Source: Desulfobacteraceae bacterium
GTDB taxonomy: Bacteria > Desulfobacterota > Desulfobacteria > Desulfobacterales > Desulfosalsimonadaceae
Assembly: GCA_003599885.1 (NCBI GenBank)
Contig: QZKW01000066.1
Span: 124,001 to 188,000, forward strand
Length of the DNA stretch: 64,000 nt
Direction: 5' to 3'
A program made the position numbers and the translations under genes. Position 1 is the first letter of the stretch. Each line of letters begins with the position of its first letter. Below the pieces are notes generated by a model. The model made no database searches and had not been told where the DNA came from. It saw nothing but the letters and a program-made list of their open reading frames with translations. This document shows, in pieces, positions 34,217 to 41,663 of this stretch.

Positions 34217-34921
34217 TTATGATACGGTGTCTAAATCCGATAATCTTCCGGTCTGGGCGAGCAGTTCCAGGCCGTCGATATTTAACAATGTGATGTGGCG
34301 TCCCTGAACATCGATTAATCCCTGCCCGGCCATTTTGGCCAGAATTCTGGATAAGGTCTCAGGGATGGTTCCAAGCAGGGATGCAAGCTGGGATTTGGAA
34401 ATATTTAAATTGATCGTATTTTTTTTCCGCTGCTCAATATAAAGCATGATCAGATGCGCTGCCAGCCGTCCGGGGACTTCCTTTAAGGAAAGGTTTTCAA
34501 TCTGAACCGTAAATCGCCGCAATCTCAATGATAAGACGGCCAGCATATTTAAAGCCAAAGATGGATTATTTTCAATCAAAGAGATAATTTCCCGTCTCGG
34601 AAAAAATAACGCTCGGCTTTTCGTAATGGCCTCCGCATTGGCTGGAAACGTCTGTCCGGAAAACACCGGCACTTCGCCAAAGGGTTCTCCCGGGCCAAAA
34701 ATATGAAAAATCTGCTCCTTCCCCTCTGAAGACAGTTTATATATTTTGACCAAGCCTTCAACATTGATGTATAAACCGTTTCCATCCTCTCCTTCAGAAA
34801 AAATCATTTCATTTTTGGAAAATTCCTTTTCACGGGCGATTTTCAGGAAATCCCGGATATGATGGTCCGGCAACCCTTCAAAAAGAATCGTTTTAGAAAC
34901 CAGGTCATGATATTGCAACAT
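34217..34921 (-). CDS. Crp/Fnr-family transcriptional regulator, HcpR-like
   Basis: A 234-residue protein. The N-terminal cNMP-type sensory beta-roll (about 20-115) includes GNGLYINVEGLVKIYKLSSE and GPGEPFGEVPVFSGQTFPAN. A long dimer helix leads to a winged helix with ISKSQLASLLGTIPETLSRI. It has no cysteine at all, so it cannot hold an FNR-type Fe-S cluster; a haem or small-molecule sensor like HcpR is more likely. A perfect TTGAC-N4-GTCAA site lies 31 bases upstream of its start. Divergent genes encode an FrdX-like ferredoxin and a sirohaem reductase, supporting a nitrosative-stress role. Confidence 0.85.
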   Translation of the reverse strand: MLQYHDLVSKTILFEGLPDHHIRDFLKIAREKEFSKNEMIFSEGEDGNGLYINVEGLVKIYKLSSEGKEQIFHIFGPGEPFGEVPVFSGQTFPANAEAITKSRALFFPRREIISLIENNPSLALNMLAVLSLRLRRFTVQIENLSLKEVPGRLAAHLIMLYIEQRKKNTINLNISKSQLASLLGTIPETLSRILAKMAGQGLIDVQGRHITLLNIDGLELLAQTGRLSDLDTVS

Positions 34922-34952
34922 TAAAACCGCCTTGTTTTCTTTTTTTTATTCC

Positions 34953-34966
34953 TTGACCTAAGTCAA
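34953..34966. promoter_or_regulatory. Crp/Fnr-type operator (HcpR-like box)
   Basis: TTGACCTAAGTCAA is a perfect 5-bp inverted repeat with a 4-base centre, the layout recognised by FNR-family regulators and, as I recall, by HcpR of sulfate reducers. It lies in the divergent gap, 31 bases from the regulator's start codon and about 240 bases from the HD/ferredoxin/reductase operon, so autoregulation and divergent control are plausible. Confidence 0.6.
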
Positions 34967-35207
34967 TGCTACCCTGGCAAAAAACATGTAATGTATGAAC
35001 CAGAGTAAGCGCTCAAACGATTCGCCAAAATTGTGACGGCATTACGGCTCATATCTTTCGGCACAGAAGGCATCGATCACCATCACTTTAATCCTCAGAA
35101 TCAGTGCTTATACTAAATTTTACCAATAAAGAAGCTCTATAAAATATAAGCAGACAAATTTCAAACACAGAACACATATTTTTAAGGAACAAACGGGAGG
35201 TACACCA

Positions 35208-35936
35208 ATGAAATGTCCCGGACAAGACAGCAGATACTGGAAACCCGGCTCCATCTTTGAAGCCGATTGCCCTGAATGCGGAAAAACAGTTGAATTTTTT
35301 AAAGATGACACCACCCGCAAATGCATCCATTGCGGGCATCGTTTTGCTAATCCTCAGCTCGATTTCGGATGTGCTGCCTATTGCAAATTTGCAGATCAAT
35401 GCATCGGCACCCTTCCGGCCGAGATGCTGGCCAAACGCGACGATCTTCTGAAAGACCGCATCGCCATTGAAATGAAAAAATACTTTAACAAAGATTTCAA
35501 ACGCATCGGCCACGCCACCCGGGTCGCTCGGTACGCTGAAAAAATCGGCATGGCCGAAGGGGGGAATATGGCGGTTGTTCTGGCGTCCGCCTACCTGCAT
35601 GATATCGGCATTCATGAGGCGGAAAGAAAATACCAGTCCACGGCCTCCGTGCATCAGGAAAAAGAGGGCCCGCCCATCGCACGAAGCATTATGGAAACCC
35701 TCGGCGCGTCAGCGCCTCTGATTGACGAGGTCTGCGATATTATCGCGCATCATCATCATCCCCGGAAGGAGGAAACCCTGAATTTTAAGGTATTATATGA
35801 TGCGGACTTAATAACCAATGTGGAAGAAAAACAGAAAGAGAACCCAAGTTCACGAGAGCAGCTTGAAAGGATTACCCGCACGTGTTTTTTTACGGAAAGC
35901 GGTCGGCAGACAGCCGAAAAAATTTTATTACTCTAA
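35208..35936 (+). CDS. Zinc-ribbon HD-domain phosphohydrolase
   Basis: A 242-residue protein. Residues 17-65 have paired Cys (CPECGK, CIHCGHR) forming a zinc ribbon, then CAAYCKFADQC. Residues 85-225 are an HD domain: IGHATRVARYAEKIG, ASAYLHDIGIHEA with the His-Asp pair, and IIAHHHHPRKEE. HD domains hydrolyse phosphoester or nucleotide bonds. GGGAGG precedes the ATG. The ferredoxin gene follows 20 bases later, so it belongs to the same operon. Its role in redox stress is unknown. Confidence 0.85.
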   Translation: MKCPGQDSRYWKPGSIFEADCPECGKTVEFFKDDTTRKCIHCGHRFANPQLDFGCAAYCKFADQCIGTLPAEMLAKRDDLLKDRIAIEMKKYFNKDFKRIGHATRVARYAEKIGMAEGGNMAVVLASAYLHDIGIHEAERKYQSTASVHQEKEGPPIARSIMETLGASAPLIDEVCDIIAHHHHPRKEETLNFKVLYDADLITNVEEKQKENPSSREQLERITRTCFFTESGRQTAEKILLL

Positions 35937-35956
35937 ATATACAAAGGAGTATTTTT

Positions 35957-36733
35957 ATGAAAAAAATACGTAAAATAATTGAAATCGACAATGAATTGTG
36001 TGACGGCTGCGGCCAGTGCGTACCGTCCTGCGCAGAAGGCGCGCTTCAAATTATAGATGGAAAAGCCCGCATTGTTTCGGATAATTTATGTGATGGCCTG
36101 GGGGCCTGCATGGGAGAATGCCCGAACGGGGCAATGACAATCATTGAACGAACCGCAGACGACTTTGATGAAGAAGCGGTTGAAAAACACCTCGCGGCCG
36201 TTTCATCCAAGACGCCCCCGGAACCGGCTATGGCGTGCGGATGCCCGTCGCAGCAAATCCAATCATTTTCAACACCCTGCGCATGCAGCAATAATCATGG
36301 GGTCACATCATCCCAGTCAATTGGTCTGGCGGCCGGAAAGCCTTCTGCGCTTTCACACTGGCCGGTAAAAATCCGGCTGATCCCCGCCCATGCGCCGTTC
36401 TTAAAAAACGCTGACCTGCTGATCCTGGCTGATTGCGCGGCAGCCGCCTATCCTGCCCTCCACTCTGAGCTGATGGCCGGAAAAGTCGTTATGATGGGAT
36501 GCCCGAAATTCGATAATTCGGAAGAATACATTCAAAGATTTACGGAAATATTCACAAAAGCCGGGATCAAAAGCCTGACCATTGTTTCCATGGAAGTTCC
36601 CTGCTGCGCTGGCTTAGCCTGGATCGTCAAAAAAGGACTGGCGGCAGCAGGCGTTGATATTCCGGCGGTTGAACTGGTTATCGGCGCTCAGGGAAATATC
36701 GTATCAAAAACAAACGCAGCAACAGGCAAATAA
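35957..36733 (+). CDS. FrdX-like ferredoxin with C-terminal Cys-containing domain
   Basis: A 258-residue protein. The first ferredoxin motif is complete (C15, C18, C21, C25: CDGCGQCVPSC). The second has Leu48 at the second ligand position (CDGLGACMGEC), so one cluster is probably lost or unusual. A Cys-rich linker (CGCP, CACS) leads to a C-terminal domain (120-250) with LILADCAAAAYPALH, MMGCPKF and EVPCCAGL. This two-part form is what I know as the ferredoxin encoded beside hybrid-cluster protein in Desulfobacterota. AAGGAG precedes ATG 35957. The sirohaem reductase gene follows 33 bases on. Confidence 0.87.
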   Translation: MKKIRKIIEIDNELCDGCGQCVPSCAEGALQIIDGKARIVSDNLCDGLGACMGECPNGAMTIIERTADDFDEEAVEKHLAAVSSKTPPEPAMACGCPSQQIQSFSTPCACSNNHGVTSSQSIGLAAGKPSALSHWPVKIRLIPAHAPFLKNADLLILADCAAAAYPALHSELMAGKVVMMGCPKFDNSEEYIQRFTEIFTKAGIKSLTIVSMEVPCCAGLAWIVKKGLAAAGVDIPAVELVIGAQGNIVSKTNAATGK

Positions 36734-36766
36734 CCGTTATTGCGTCAGCAGGACAGGACAGCGACA

Positions 36767-37570
36767 ATGGAATGGACAAAAGACGCCGAAAAAGCCATTC
36801 AAAAGGTTCCTTTTTTCGTGCGAAAAAAAGTGAAAGCCCGCGTGGAGGAGGAAGCGAAAAATGACGGCAGCGCGTTCGTCTCCCTTTCCCATGTAAAAAC
36901 GGTCAGACAGCGGTTTCTCACCAATATGTCGGCAGAAATCAAGGGCTATCAGGTGGATGCCTGTTTCAGCGACGGGGGCTGCCCGAACGCGATTTTTCCC
37001 GGCGGGATTCAGGAAAAAATTGAGGTTCTTCTGAAAAAAAAAGACTTGCTGGGGTTTTTGAAAAACCGGGTGAAAGGGGAGATCCGGTTTCACCATGAGT
37101 TTAAAATTACGGTGTCGGATTGCCCCAATGCCTGCTCTCGGCCGCAGATCAAGGATATCGGTATCATCGCGGCTAAAATGCCACAGGCCACAGATACCCC
37201 ATGTACTGGGTGCATGGAATGTGTGAATATTTGTAAAGAAAGCGCCATCCAGGTAAACGACAACGACCAAGGACCGCAGATTGACCTGCCATTGTGTGTC
37301 GGTTGCGGACAATGCATTTGCGTCTGCCCGACAGGCTCGATAAAGACAGACAAGCAGGGATACCGCGTTCTGCTCGGGGGAAAGCTGGGCCGGCATCCCC
37401 GGCTTGCCAGCGAACTGCCCGGCATTTTTACGGAAAATGAAACACTGGCCATTGTGGCCCGCTGCATTGATTATTACAAATCAGCCAGCCATAACGGGGA
37501 ACGATTTGCCGACTTGATGGCAAGAGATGAGACATTATTGTACGAACTGAGCCACCCCTCGGGCAAATGA
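36767..37570 (+). CDS. Small sirohaem sulfite/nitrite reductase-like protein with PCP_red and ferredoxin domains
   Basis: A 267-residue one-polypeptide reductase. Residues 1-45 match the PCP_red domain (WTKDAEKAIQKVPFFVRKKV). The sirohaem-[4Fe-4S] ligand pattern is intact: C66-x5-C72 (CFSDGGC) and C119-x3-C123 (CPNAC). Two [4Fe-4S] ferredoxin motifs follow (CTGCMECVNIC, CVGCGQCICVC) at 146-187. It resembles the small assimilatory or alternative sulfite/nitrite reductases of anaerobes. ATG 36767 is chosen over TTG 36740 because it gives the exact PCP_red start. Linked to the HcpR-like regulator and FrdX, it probably handles nitrite or another N-oxide; sulfite is the alternative. Confidence 0.88.
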   Translation: MEWTKDAEKAIQKVPFFVRKKVKARVEEEAKNDGSAFVSLSHVKTVRQRFLTNMSAEIKGYQVDACFSDGGCPNAIFPGGIQEKIEVLLKKKDLLGFLKNRVKGEIRFHHEFKITVSDCPNACSRPQIKDIGIIAAKMPQATDTPCTGCMECVNICKESAIQVNDNDQGPQIDLPLCVGCGQCICVCPTGSIKTDKQGYRVLLGGKLGRHPRLASELPGIFTENETLAIVARCIDYYKSASHNGERFADLMARDETLLYELSHPSGK

Positions 37571-37603
37571 AATTAAATGCGCTTTCCCTTGAAGTAGCTC
37601 CGT

Positions 37604-38506
37604 TTATGCCGAACAGACTGACAATACCGGACACGGCGCCTGGCGGATCACCCGATCGGTCGTTGATCCCACCAGCAAATCCTCAACCATGCCATGGCCG
37701 CGGATTCCCAGAGCGATAAGGTCGATATCATTCATTTGCGCATATCGAACAAGCTCCGCATAGGGTTTGCCCACCACCAAATGCGTTTGAAGACTTAACC
37801 AGTTCATGGCGTCCGGCGGCACCATGGCTTTTAATTTCGCCGTGATCATGTCATACAGATCCTGCTTGAATTTGTCTCCATGCTCTGCGGACATGTTAAA
37901 AAGATCTTTGTAACCGGAAGGCTCCACGACATGCACCAGATGCAATTCACTTTCAAATTCCTGGGCCATGCTGAGACTGTGTTCAAAGGCAAGGTCTGAA
38001 TCCGATGAAAAATCACATCCCACCAGTATCCGTTTAAAAGGGAATTTCTGAATACCACTAACAGCGTCTTCTGTTTCACTCCGCAAAACCAGGAGCGGGC
38101 AAGGAAGAATCCGCATCAGACGCTCGGTGACAGATCCCAGAAAAAACCGTTTGAGGCCGGATCTTCCGTGGGTTGCGACAATCACCAGGTCCGCCTGCTG
38201 CTCATCCACCAAGTGGGTGATCTCGTCAATGGTATTGCCTACAGCCACCATGGCATGATAATCGATGGACGAGCCGCTGACCAGACGATCAATTTCCGCG
38301 CGGGCATACTCCATAAACCGGTTTTGATGATCAATGGGTTCCAGAACCGCCTCACCATACATGGAAACTGTGGGGAAATCCACCACATGGCATACGGTTA
38401 ATTTAGCGTTGAATTCCTTTGCCAGAGCAATGCCGTATGACACCACCTGTTCTGAAAGCTTTGAAAAATCGGTGGCGCATAATATATTATTGATTGGTTT
38501 TCTCAT
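37604..38506 (-). CDS. Tandem universal stress protein
   Basis: A 300-residue protein with two UspA domains (about 5-145 and 155-298). Each keeps the ATP-binding G-x2-G-x9-G-S/T pattern: THGRSGLKRFFLGSVTERLM in the first, GIRGHGMVEDLLVGSTTDRV in the second, with PCPLLV and PCPVLSV ends. The tandem form is common in sulfate reducers. Monocistronic; convergent with the sirohaem reductase gene (34 bases apart). Confidence 0.94.
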   Translation of the reverse strand: MRKPINNILCATDFSKLSEQVVSYGIALAKEFNAKLTVCHVVDFPTVSMYGEAVLEPIDHQNRFMEYARAEIDRLVSGSSIDYHAMVAVGNTIDEITHLVDEQQADLVIVATHGRSGLKRFFLGSVTERLMRILPCPLLVLRSETEDAVSGIQKFPFKRILVGCDFSSDSDLAFEHSLSMAQEFESELHLVHVVEPSGYKDLFNMSAEHGDKFKQDLYDMITAKLKAMVPPDAMNWLSLQTHLVVGKPYAELVRYAQMNDIDLIALGIRGHGMVEDLLVGSTTDRVIRQAPCPVLSVCSA

Positions 38507-38652
38507 GATGTCGGCCCTCCTTATTTTATGGTTAAAAAAGGTTAAATTTGTGTGTGACCGTCACCTGCTTCAGATAATTTTACAATAGCACAATCAATTC
38601 TGCTGAACAACGATTACCTGATCCAAAACATCATTGGCATGAATTGAGTTTT

Positions 38653-39078
38653 TTAACCGTTACCCTGAGAACAACCCGGGCATTCTGTTTTCTGAATTAT
38701 GTGGGGTTTGATGTCTAAAATCGGGGTTCCGTCAAGCATGTCCGCGTGTTTGACACTGACGATATTTTTCGTTACACCCAGCACTGTCAGCACCGATAAC
38801 CCAATGGGATTGGGTCGCAGAGGCGAGCAGATGCTGAAAACACCCATTGGTTTTGGTTTATGGGGCGGCGTCTGGATCACATGTTCTGGCTCAAATTTCC
38901 GGCTTTGATGAAAATAAAACAACACGATAATTTTCTGACCGGCTGCCATATCTTTCAAGCCCTCTGTATACACCGGGTTGATTTCCAGGCGGCCCTCAAC
39001 TTCCGAAATACTCCAGTGCCGGGGAATATTTTTTTCATCCGTATAAAAAACCCCGATTGGCGACATGTCAATTTTCAT
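38653..39078 (-). CDS. trmO: tRNA m6t6A37 methyltransferase TrmO
   Basis: A 141-residue YaeB/TrmO-family beta-barrel SAM enzyme that methylates t6A37 in tRNA. Motifs: MSPIGVFYTDEKNIPRHW, EGLKDMAAGQKIIVLFYFHQ, GVFSICSPLRPNPIGLSVLT (SAM site) and ADMLDGTPILDIKPHI. It lacks the C-terminal extension of the E. coli protein, as do many bacterial forms. Its ATG overlaps the rlmD stop by four bases, so the two RNA-modification genes are translationally coupled. Confidence 0.9.
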   Translation of the reverse strand: MKIDMSPIGVFYTDEKNIPRHWSISEVEGRLEINPVYTEGLKDMAAGQKIIVLFYFHQSRKFEPEHVIQTPPHKPKPMGVFSICSPLRPNPIGLSVLTVLGVTKNIVSVKHADMLDGTPILDIKPHIIQKTECPGCSQGNG

Positions 39079-40475
39079 GAATGATCCCCTATTTTAACGA
39101 TCCGCGCCACTGCCTCTATATGAAACGTATGGGGGAACATGTCCACAGGCTGAACCTCCGCCACCCGGTATACGTCTTTCATCAACGCTGCGTCCCGGGC
39201 AAGGGTTGCGGGGTTGCATGAAACATAAACAATCCGTTCCGGGGCCATTGCCAGAACCTGTTTGACCACATCCGGGTGCATTCCGGTTCGGGGGGGGTCG
39301 ATAATCAGCACGTCCGGTTTACGGTCGATGCCGGCCATTTTCTCACGAATATCCCCGATCAGAAACCGGCAGTTTGAGACCCCGTTGCGCAGGCAGTTTT
39401 CATGGGCATCCGCCACCGCGCTTTCCACGATCTCAATCCCCGTGATTTCACCGGCCGCGTCCGCCAGCCAGATGGGAATCGTGCCTGTGCCGCTGTATAA
39501 ATCCAGGACGTTTTCCGTTCCGGTAAGTTGGACATACTTCTTGACTGTATCATATAAAGAAACCGCCCCGCGGGTATTGGTCTGAAAAAAGGAATTGGCT
39601 GAAACTTCGAATTCAAAACGTCCCAGCCGCTCTTTCAGGCACCGATCGCCGGCCAGCAACACTTCATACTCACCGATGGCGACACCGGATTTTCTCGATG
39701 TAATGTTGTTGACCACAGAAACAACACCCGGGAACTTTTCGCGCAATATGTCCGCTAGCGGTTTCACTACAGCGATATCTTCAGTGGCAGTGACTATGTT
39801 TACCAGCCACTGATCAAAGGCCACCGAATGCCGAAGCATGATAAATCGCCAAAACCCCTCGTGGGAACGAAGCCCGTAAATCGGATGCCGGGATTGTTTC
39901 ATATACTGTTTGACTTCGGCAAGAATCCGGTTGCCGGTTGACGGATGAAGTAAGCACGCATCGATATCCAGGACCTTGTCAAATGTTCCGGGAACATGAA
40001 GCCCCACGGCAAAGCCGGCATCGATTGTTTCATCGCCGAGTTGTTCCGGCATCAGCCATCGCCGGTCAGAGCAGGAAAACTCCATTTTATTCCGATATTC
40101 AAAAACCCGTTCGGAAGCTATGGCCGGATGCACGGTCACATTTTCCAGACCCCCGATATGGTGCAGTGATTCCGCTACATGCCGCTGTTTATATTCAATC
40201 TGCCGCTCATACTGGAAAAACTGCCATTTGCATCCCCCGCAGCATCCGCTGTAAGGACAGGGCGCTGCAATGCGATCCGCTGAAGAGGCCAACAGTGATA
40301 AGACCCGGGCTTCGGCATAGGTTTTCTTTTTTTTAACAATCCGGGCCAGCACGTGGTCGCAAGGAACTGCCTGATCGACAAAAACCGTAAATCCGTCGAT
40401 CTTTGAAATGCCTTTTCCGCCAAAAGCCAAATCCGAAATTTCCAGCTCTATTTCCTGTCCTTTTTTAACCGTCAT
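39075..40475 (-). CDS. rlmD: RlmD-type 23S rRNA (uracil-5-)-methyltransferase
   Basis: A 466-residue RumA/RlmD enzyme methylating the C5 of uridine in 23S rRNA. TRAM domain at 1-60; [4Fe-4S] ligands in CPYSGCCGGCKWQF plus a Cys in DIDACLLHP; SAM motif LDLYSGTGTIPIWLA; IDPPRTGMHPDVV; and catalytic Cys in VYVSCNPATLARD. The target base (U1939 or U747 type) cannot be fixed from sequence alone. It is the first gene of the rlmD-trmO pair. Confidence 0.9.
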   Translation of the reverse strand: MTVKKGQEIELEISDLAFGGKGISKIDGFTVFVDQAVPCDHVLARIVKKKKTYAEARVLSLLASSADRIAAPCPYSGCCGGCKWQFFQYERQIEYKQRHVAESLHHIGGLENVTVHPAIASERVFEYRNKMEFSCSDRRWLMPEQLGDETIDAGFAVGLHVPGTFDKVLDIDACLLHPSTGNRILAEVKQYMKQSRHPIYGLRSHEGFWRFIMLRHSVAFDQWLVNIVTATEDIAVVKPLADILREKFPGVVSVVNNITSRKSGVAIGEYEVLLAGDRCLKERLGRFEFEVSANSFFQTNTRGAVSLYDTVKKYVQLTGTENVLDLYSGTGTIPIWLADAAGEITGIEIVESAVADAHENCLRNGVSNCRFLIGDIREKMAGIDRKPDVLIIDPPRTGMHPDVVKQVLAMAPERIVYVSCNPATLARDAALMKDVYRVAEVQPVDMFPHTFHIEAVARIVKIGDHS

Positions 40476-40625
40476 GACCTGTCATCATCCCCTTATTTGA
40501 CTTTTTGTATGGTTGTAATTATTGTTAAAATTCTTCAATTGAAAGAGTTCACCAGTGGATGCGGACAATTTATGGCATCTGACCAGATAACACAAGCGGC
40601 GATTAATAGATGGGAGACGTAAAAC

Positions 40626-41339
40626 ATGCAACAGGAGATTCATTTTTCTTCTGATGACTACCGGTTATCCGGCACGCTTCATATGCCCGAATCCCAGAGC
40701 CCACCGGTGGTCATTGGTTCGCATGGGCTTTTCAGCACTGGGGACTCGCCCAAGCAAATCGCTCTGGCAAAACAATGCGTCAAACTCGGCATGGCATTTT
40801 TCCGGTTTGATCACAGGGGGTGCGGAAGAAGTGAGGGTGATTTTGCAACTGCCACCACGTTTGCCGGACGATGCCGCGACCTGGTCAGGGCGATTGAAAC
40901 CATGCAGGCCCGTCCGGAGGTCGGAACGCGCATCGGACTGTTTGGAAGCAGCCTGGGAGGAGCGGTCTGTCTTGCCAATGCGACACTACCTGAGATAAAA
41001 ACCATTGTAACCGTTGCCGCACCCCTTTGCACCGAGAGCATCCGGGCCCCTTATGTCAATGACCCGGCAAACAGCCATTTAATAGAGGCCCTTGATAAGG
41101 ACGGTCTGTTTTTTGATCTGAGGGACCGGATTCAAAACATCAGGCATTTACTCATATTTCATGGAGATCAAGACCTGACCGTTCCTTTTTCCAATGCTCT
41201 TGAGCTCTATTCCCAATCATCGGAACCCAAACGACTGATTCATCAAAAAAACGGTGACCATCCCATGAGCGACCCGCAGCATCAAAAGGAATTCGAAAAT
41301 TTGGCTGCCGGGTGGTTTGATAAATATATTCGGCAGTGA
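40626..41339 (+). CDS. Alpha/beta hydrolase
   Basis: A 237-residue esterase-like alpha/beta hydrolase. The oxyanion region is GSHGLFSTGDSPKQ, the FDHRGCGRSEGD turn follows, the nucleophile elbow is LFGSSLGGAV (Ser), and the Asp and His sit in FHGDQDLTVPF and NGDHPMSDPQ. It is close to serine aminopeptidase/lysophospholipase-type proteins; the substrate is unknown. There is no signal peptide. It is followed by the ilv promoter and appears monocistronic. Confidence 0.9.
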   Translation: MQQEIHFSSDDYRLSGTLHMPESQSPPVVIGSHGLFSTGDSPKQIALAKQCVKLGMAFFRFDHRGCGRSEGDFATATTFAGRCRDLVRAIETMQARPEVGTRIGLFGSSLGGAVCLANATLPEIKTIVTVAAPLCTESIRAPYVNDPANSHLIEALDKDGLFFDLRDRIQNIRHLLIFHGDQDLTVPFSNALELYSQSSEPKRLIHQKNGDHPMSDPQHQKEFENLAAGWFDKYIRQ

Positions 41340-41405
41340 TTATTGGCCCTGTCTTTTACGCCCCCTGTCTGCCAAAAACGCATTTAAGAAAATTGTAAAA
41401 CCGGC

Positions 41406-41433
41406 TTGACAAGAAAACATAATACTGTTAAAT
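41406..41433 (+). promoter_or_regulatory. Sigma-70-type promoter of the ilv attenuator
   Basis: A consensus -35 TTGACA (41406-41411) is separated by 16 bases from TTAAAT (41428-41433). Initiation about 7 bases later would place the leader start codon about 25 bases into the transcript. It is the only strong promoter-like pair between the hydrolase and the leader peptide. Confidence 0.65.
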
Positions 41434-41464
41434 GGGAAACAATTCTAAGATTAAGGTCCATAAA

Positions 41465-41572
41465 ATGAAGAAATTTAAAGTCATTACCAACCATCTGTTG
41501 CTACCTATCGTTCTTATTGCAGGCGTCCTGATTTTAGACGTCGTTCGGGTCTGCGACCACGACAAGTGTTGA
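41465..41572 (+). CDS. ilvL: ilv operon leader peptide
   Basis: A 35-codon ORF read by eye. Sixteen residues are Leu, Ile or Val, almost all packed in residues 11-29 ([17 protein letters not shown]), followed by RVCDHDKC and TGA. That composition is the hallmark of a branched-chain amino-acid attenuator leader: scarce charged tRNA(Leu), tRNA(Ile) or tRNA(Val) stalls the ribosome here. Codons vary (CTG, TTG, CTA, CTT, TTA; ATT, ATC; GTC, GTT). AAGG lies about 9 bases before the ATG. It sits between the promoter at 41406 and the terminator at 41605. Confidence 0.85.
   Translation: MKKFKVITNHLLLPIVLIAGVLILDVVRVCDHDKC
41540..41563 (+). promoter_or_regulatory. Pause hairpin inside the leader peptide coding end
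   Basis: GTCGT (41540-41544) pairs with ACGAC (41559-41563), and inner GGTC (41548-41551) with GACC (41555-41558), around a 3-base loop. The position, within the last leader codons, matches the 1:2 pause hairpin that synchronises RNA polymerase with the first ribosome in classical attenuators. Confidence 0.55.
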
Positions 41573-41619
41573 TAATGGCTTAATTTCATTTACAAACAAC
41601 TTTGAAAACCGTTATCAGC
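41568..41619 (+). promoter_or_regulatory. Predicted antiterminator of the ilv attenuator
   Basis: GTTGATAATGGCTT (41568-41581), which overlaps the leader stop codon, can pair with the 5' arm of the terminator at 41606-41619: 11 Watson-Crick pairs, two G-U and one mismatch in 14. The segment is nearly identical to the terminator's own 3' arm. A ribosome at the stop codon would cover it and allow termination; one stalled upstream would leave it free and permit readthrough. Confidence 0.7.
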
Positions 41620-41647
41620 ACATAAACGCTGATAACGGTTTTTTTTT
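41605..41647 (+). terminator. Attenuator terminator upstream of ilvD
   Basis: A perfect 15-bp stem (41605-41619 with 41628-41642) with an 8-base loop runs into an unbroken run of nine T (41639-41647). It lies after the leader peptide and only 17 bases before the ilvD start codon, so it must control entry into the operon. Confidence 0.9.
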
Positions 41648-41663
41648 GATGAAGGAGACGATA

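Noticed and set aside
35088-35654. 188-residue ORF antisense to the HD-domain gene
   Set aside because: It overlaps a well-supported gene with clear Zn-ribbon and HD motifs, shows no domain itself and lacks a ribosome site.
36740-36766. TTG start giving nine more residues on the sirohaem reductase
   Set aside because: ATG 36767 begins the PCP_red domain directly.
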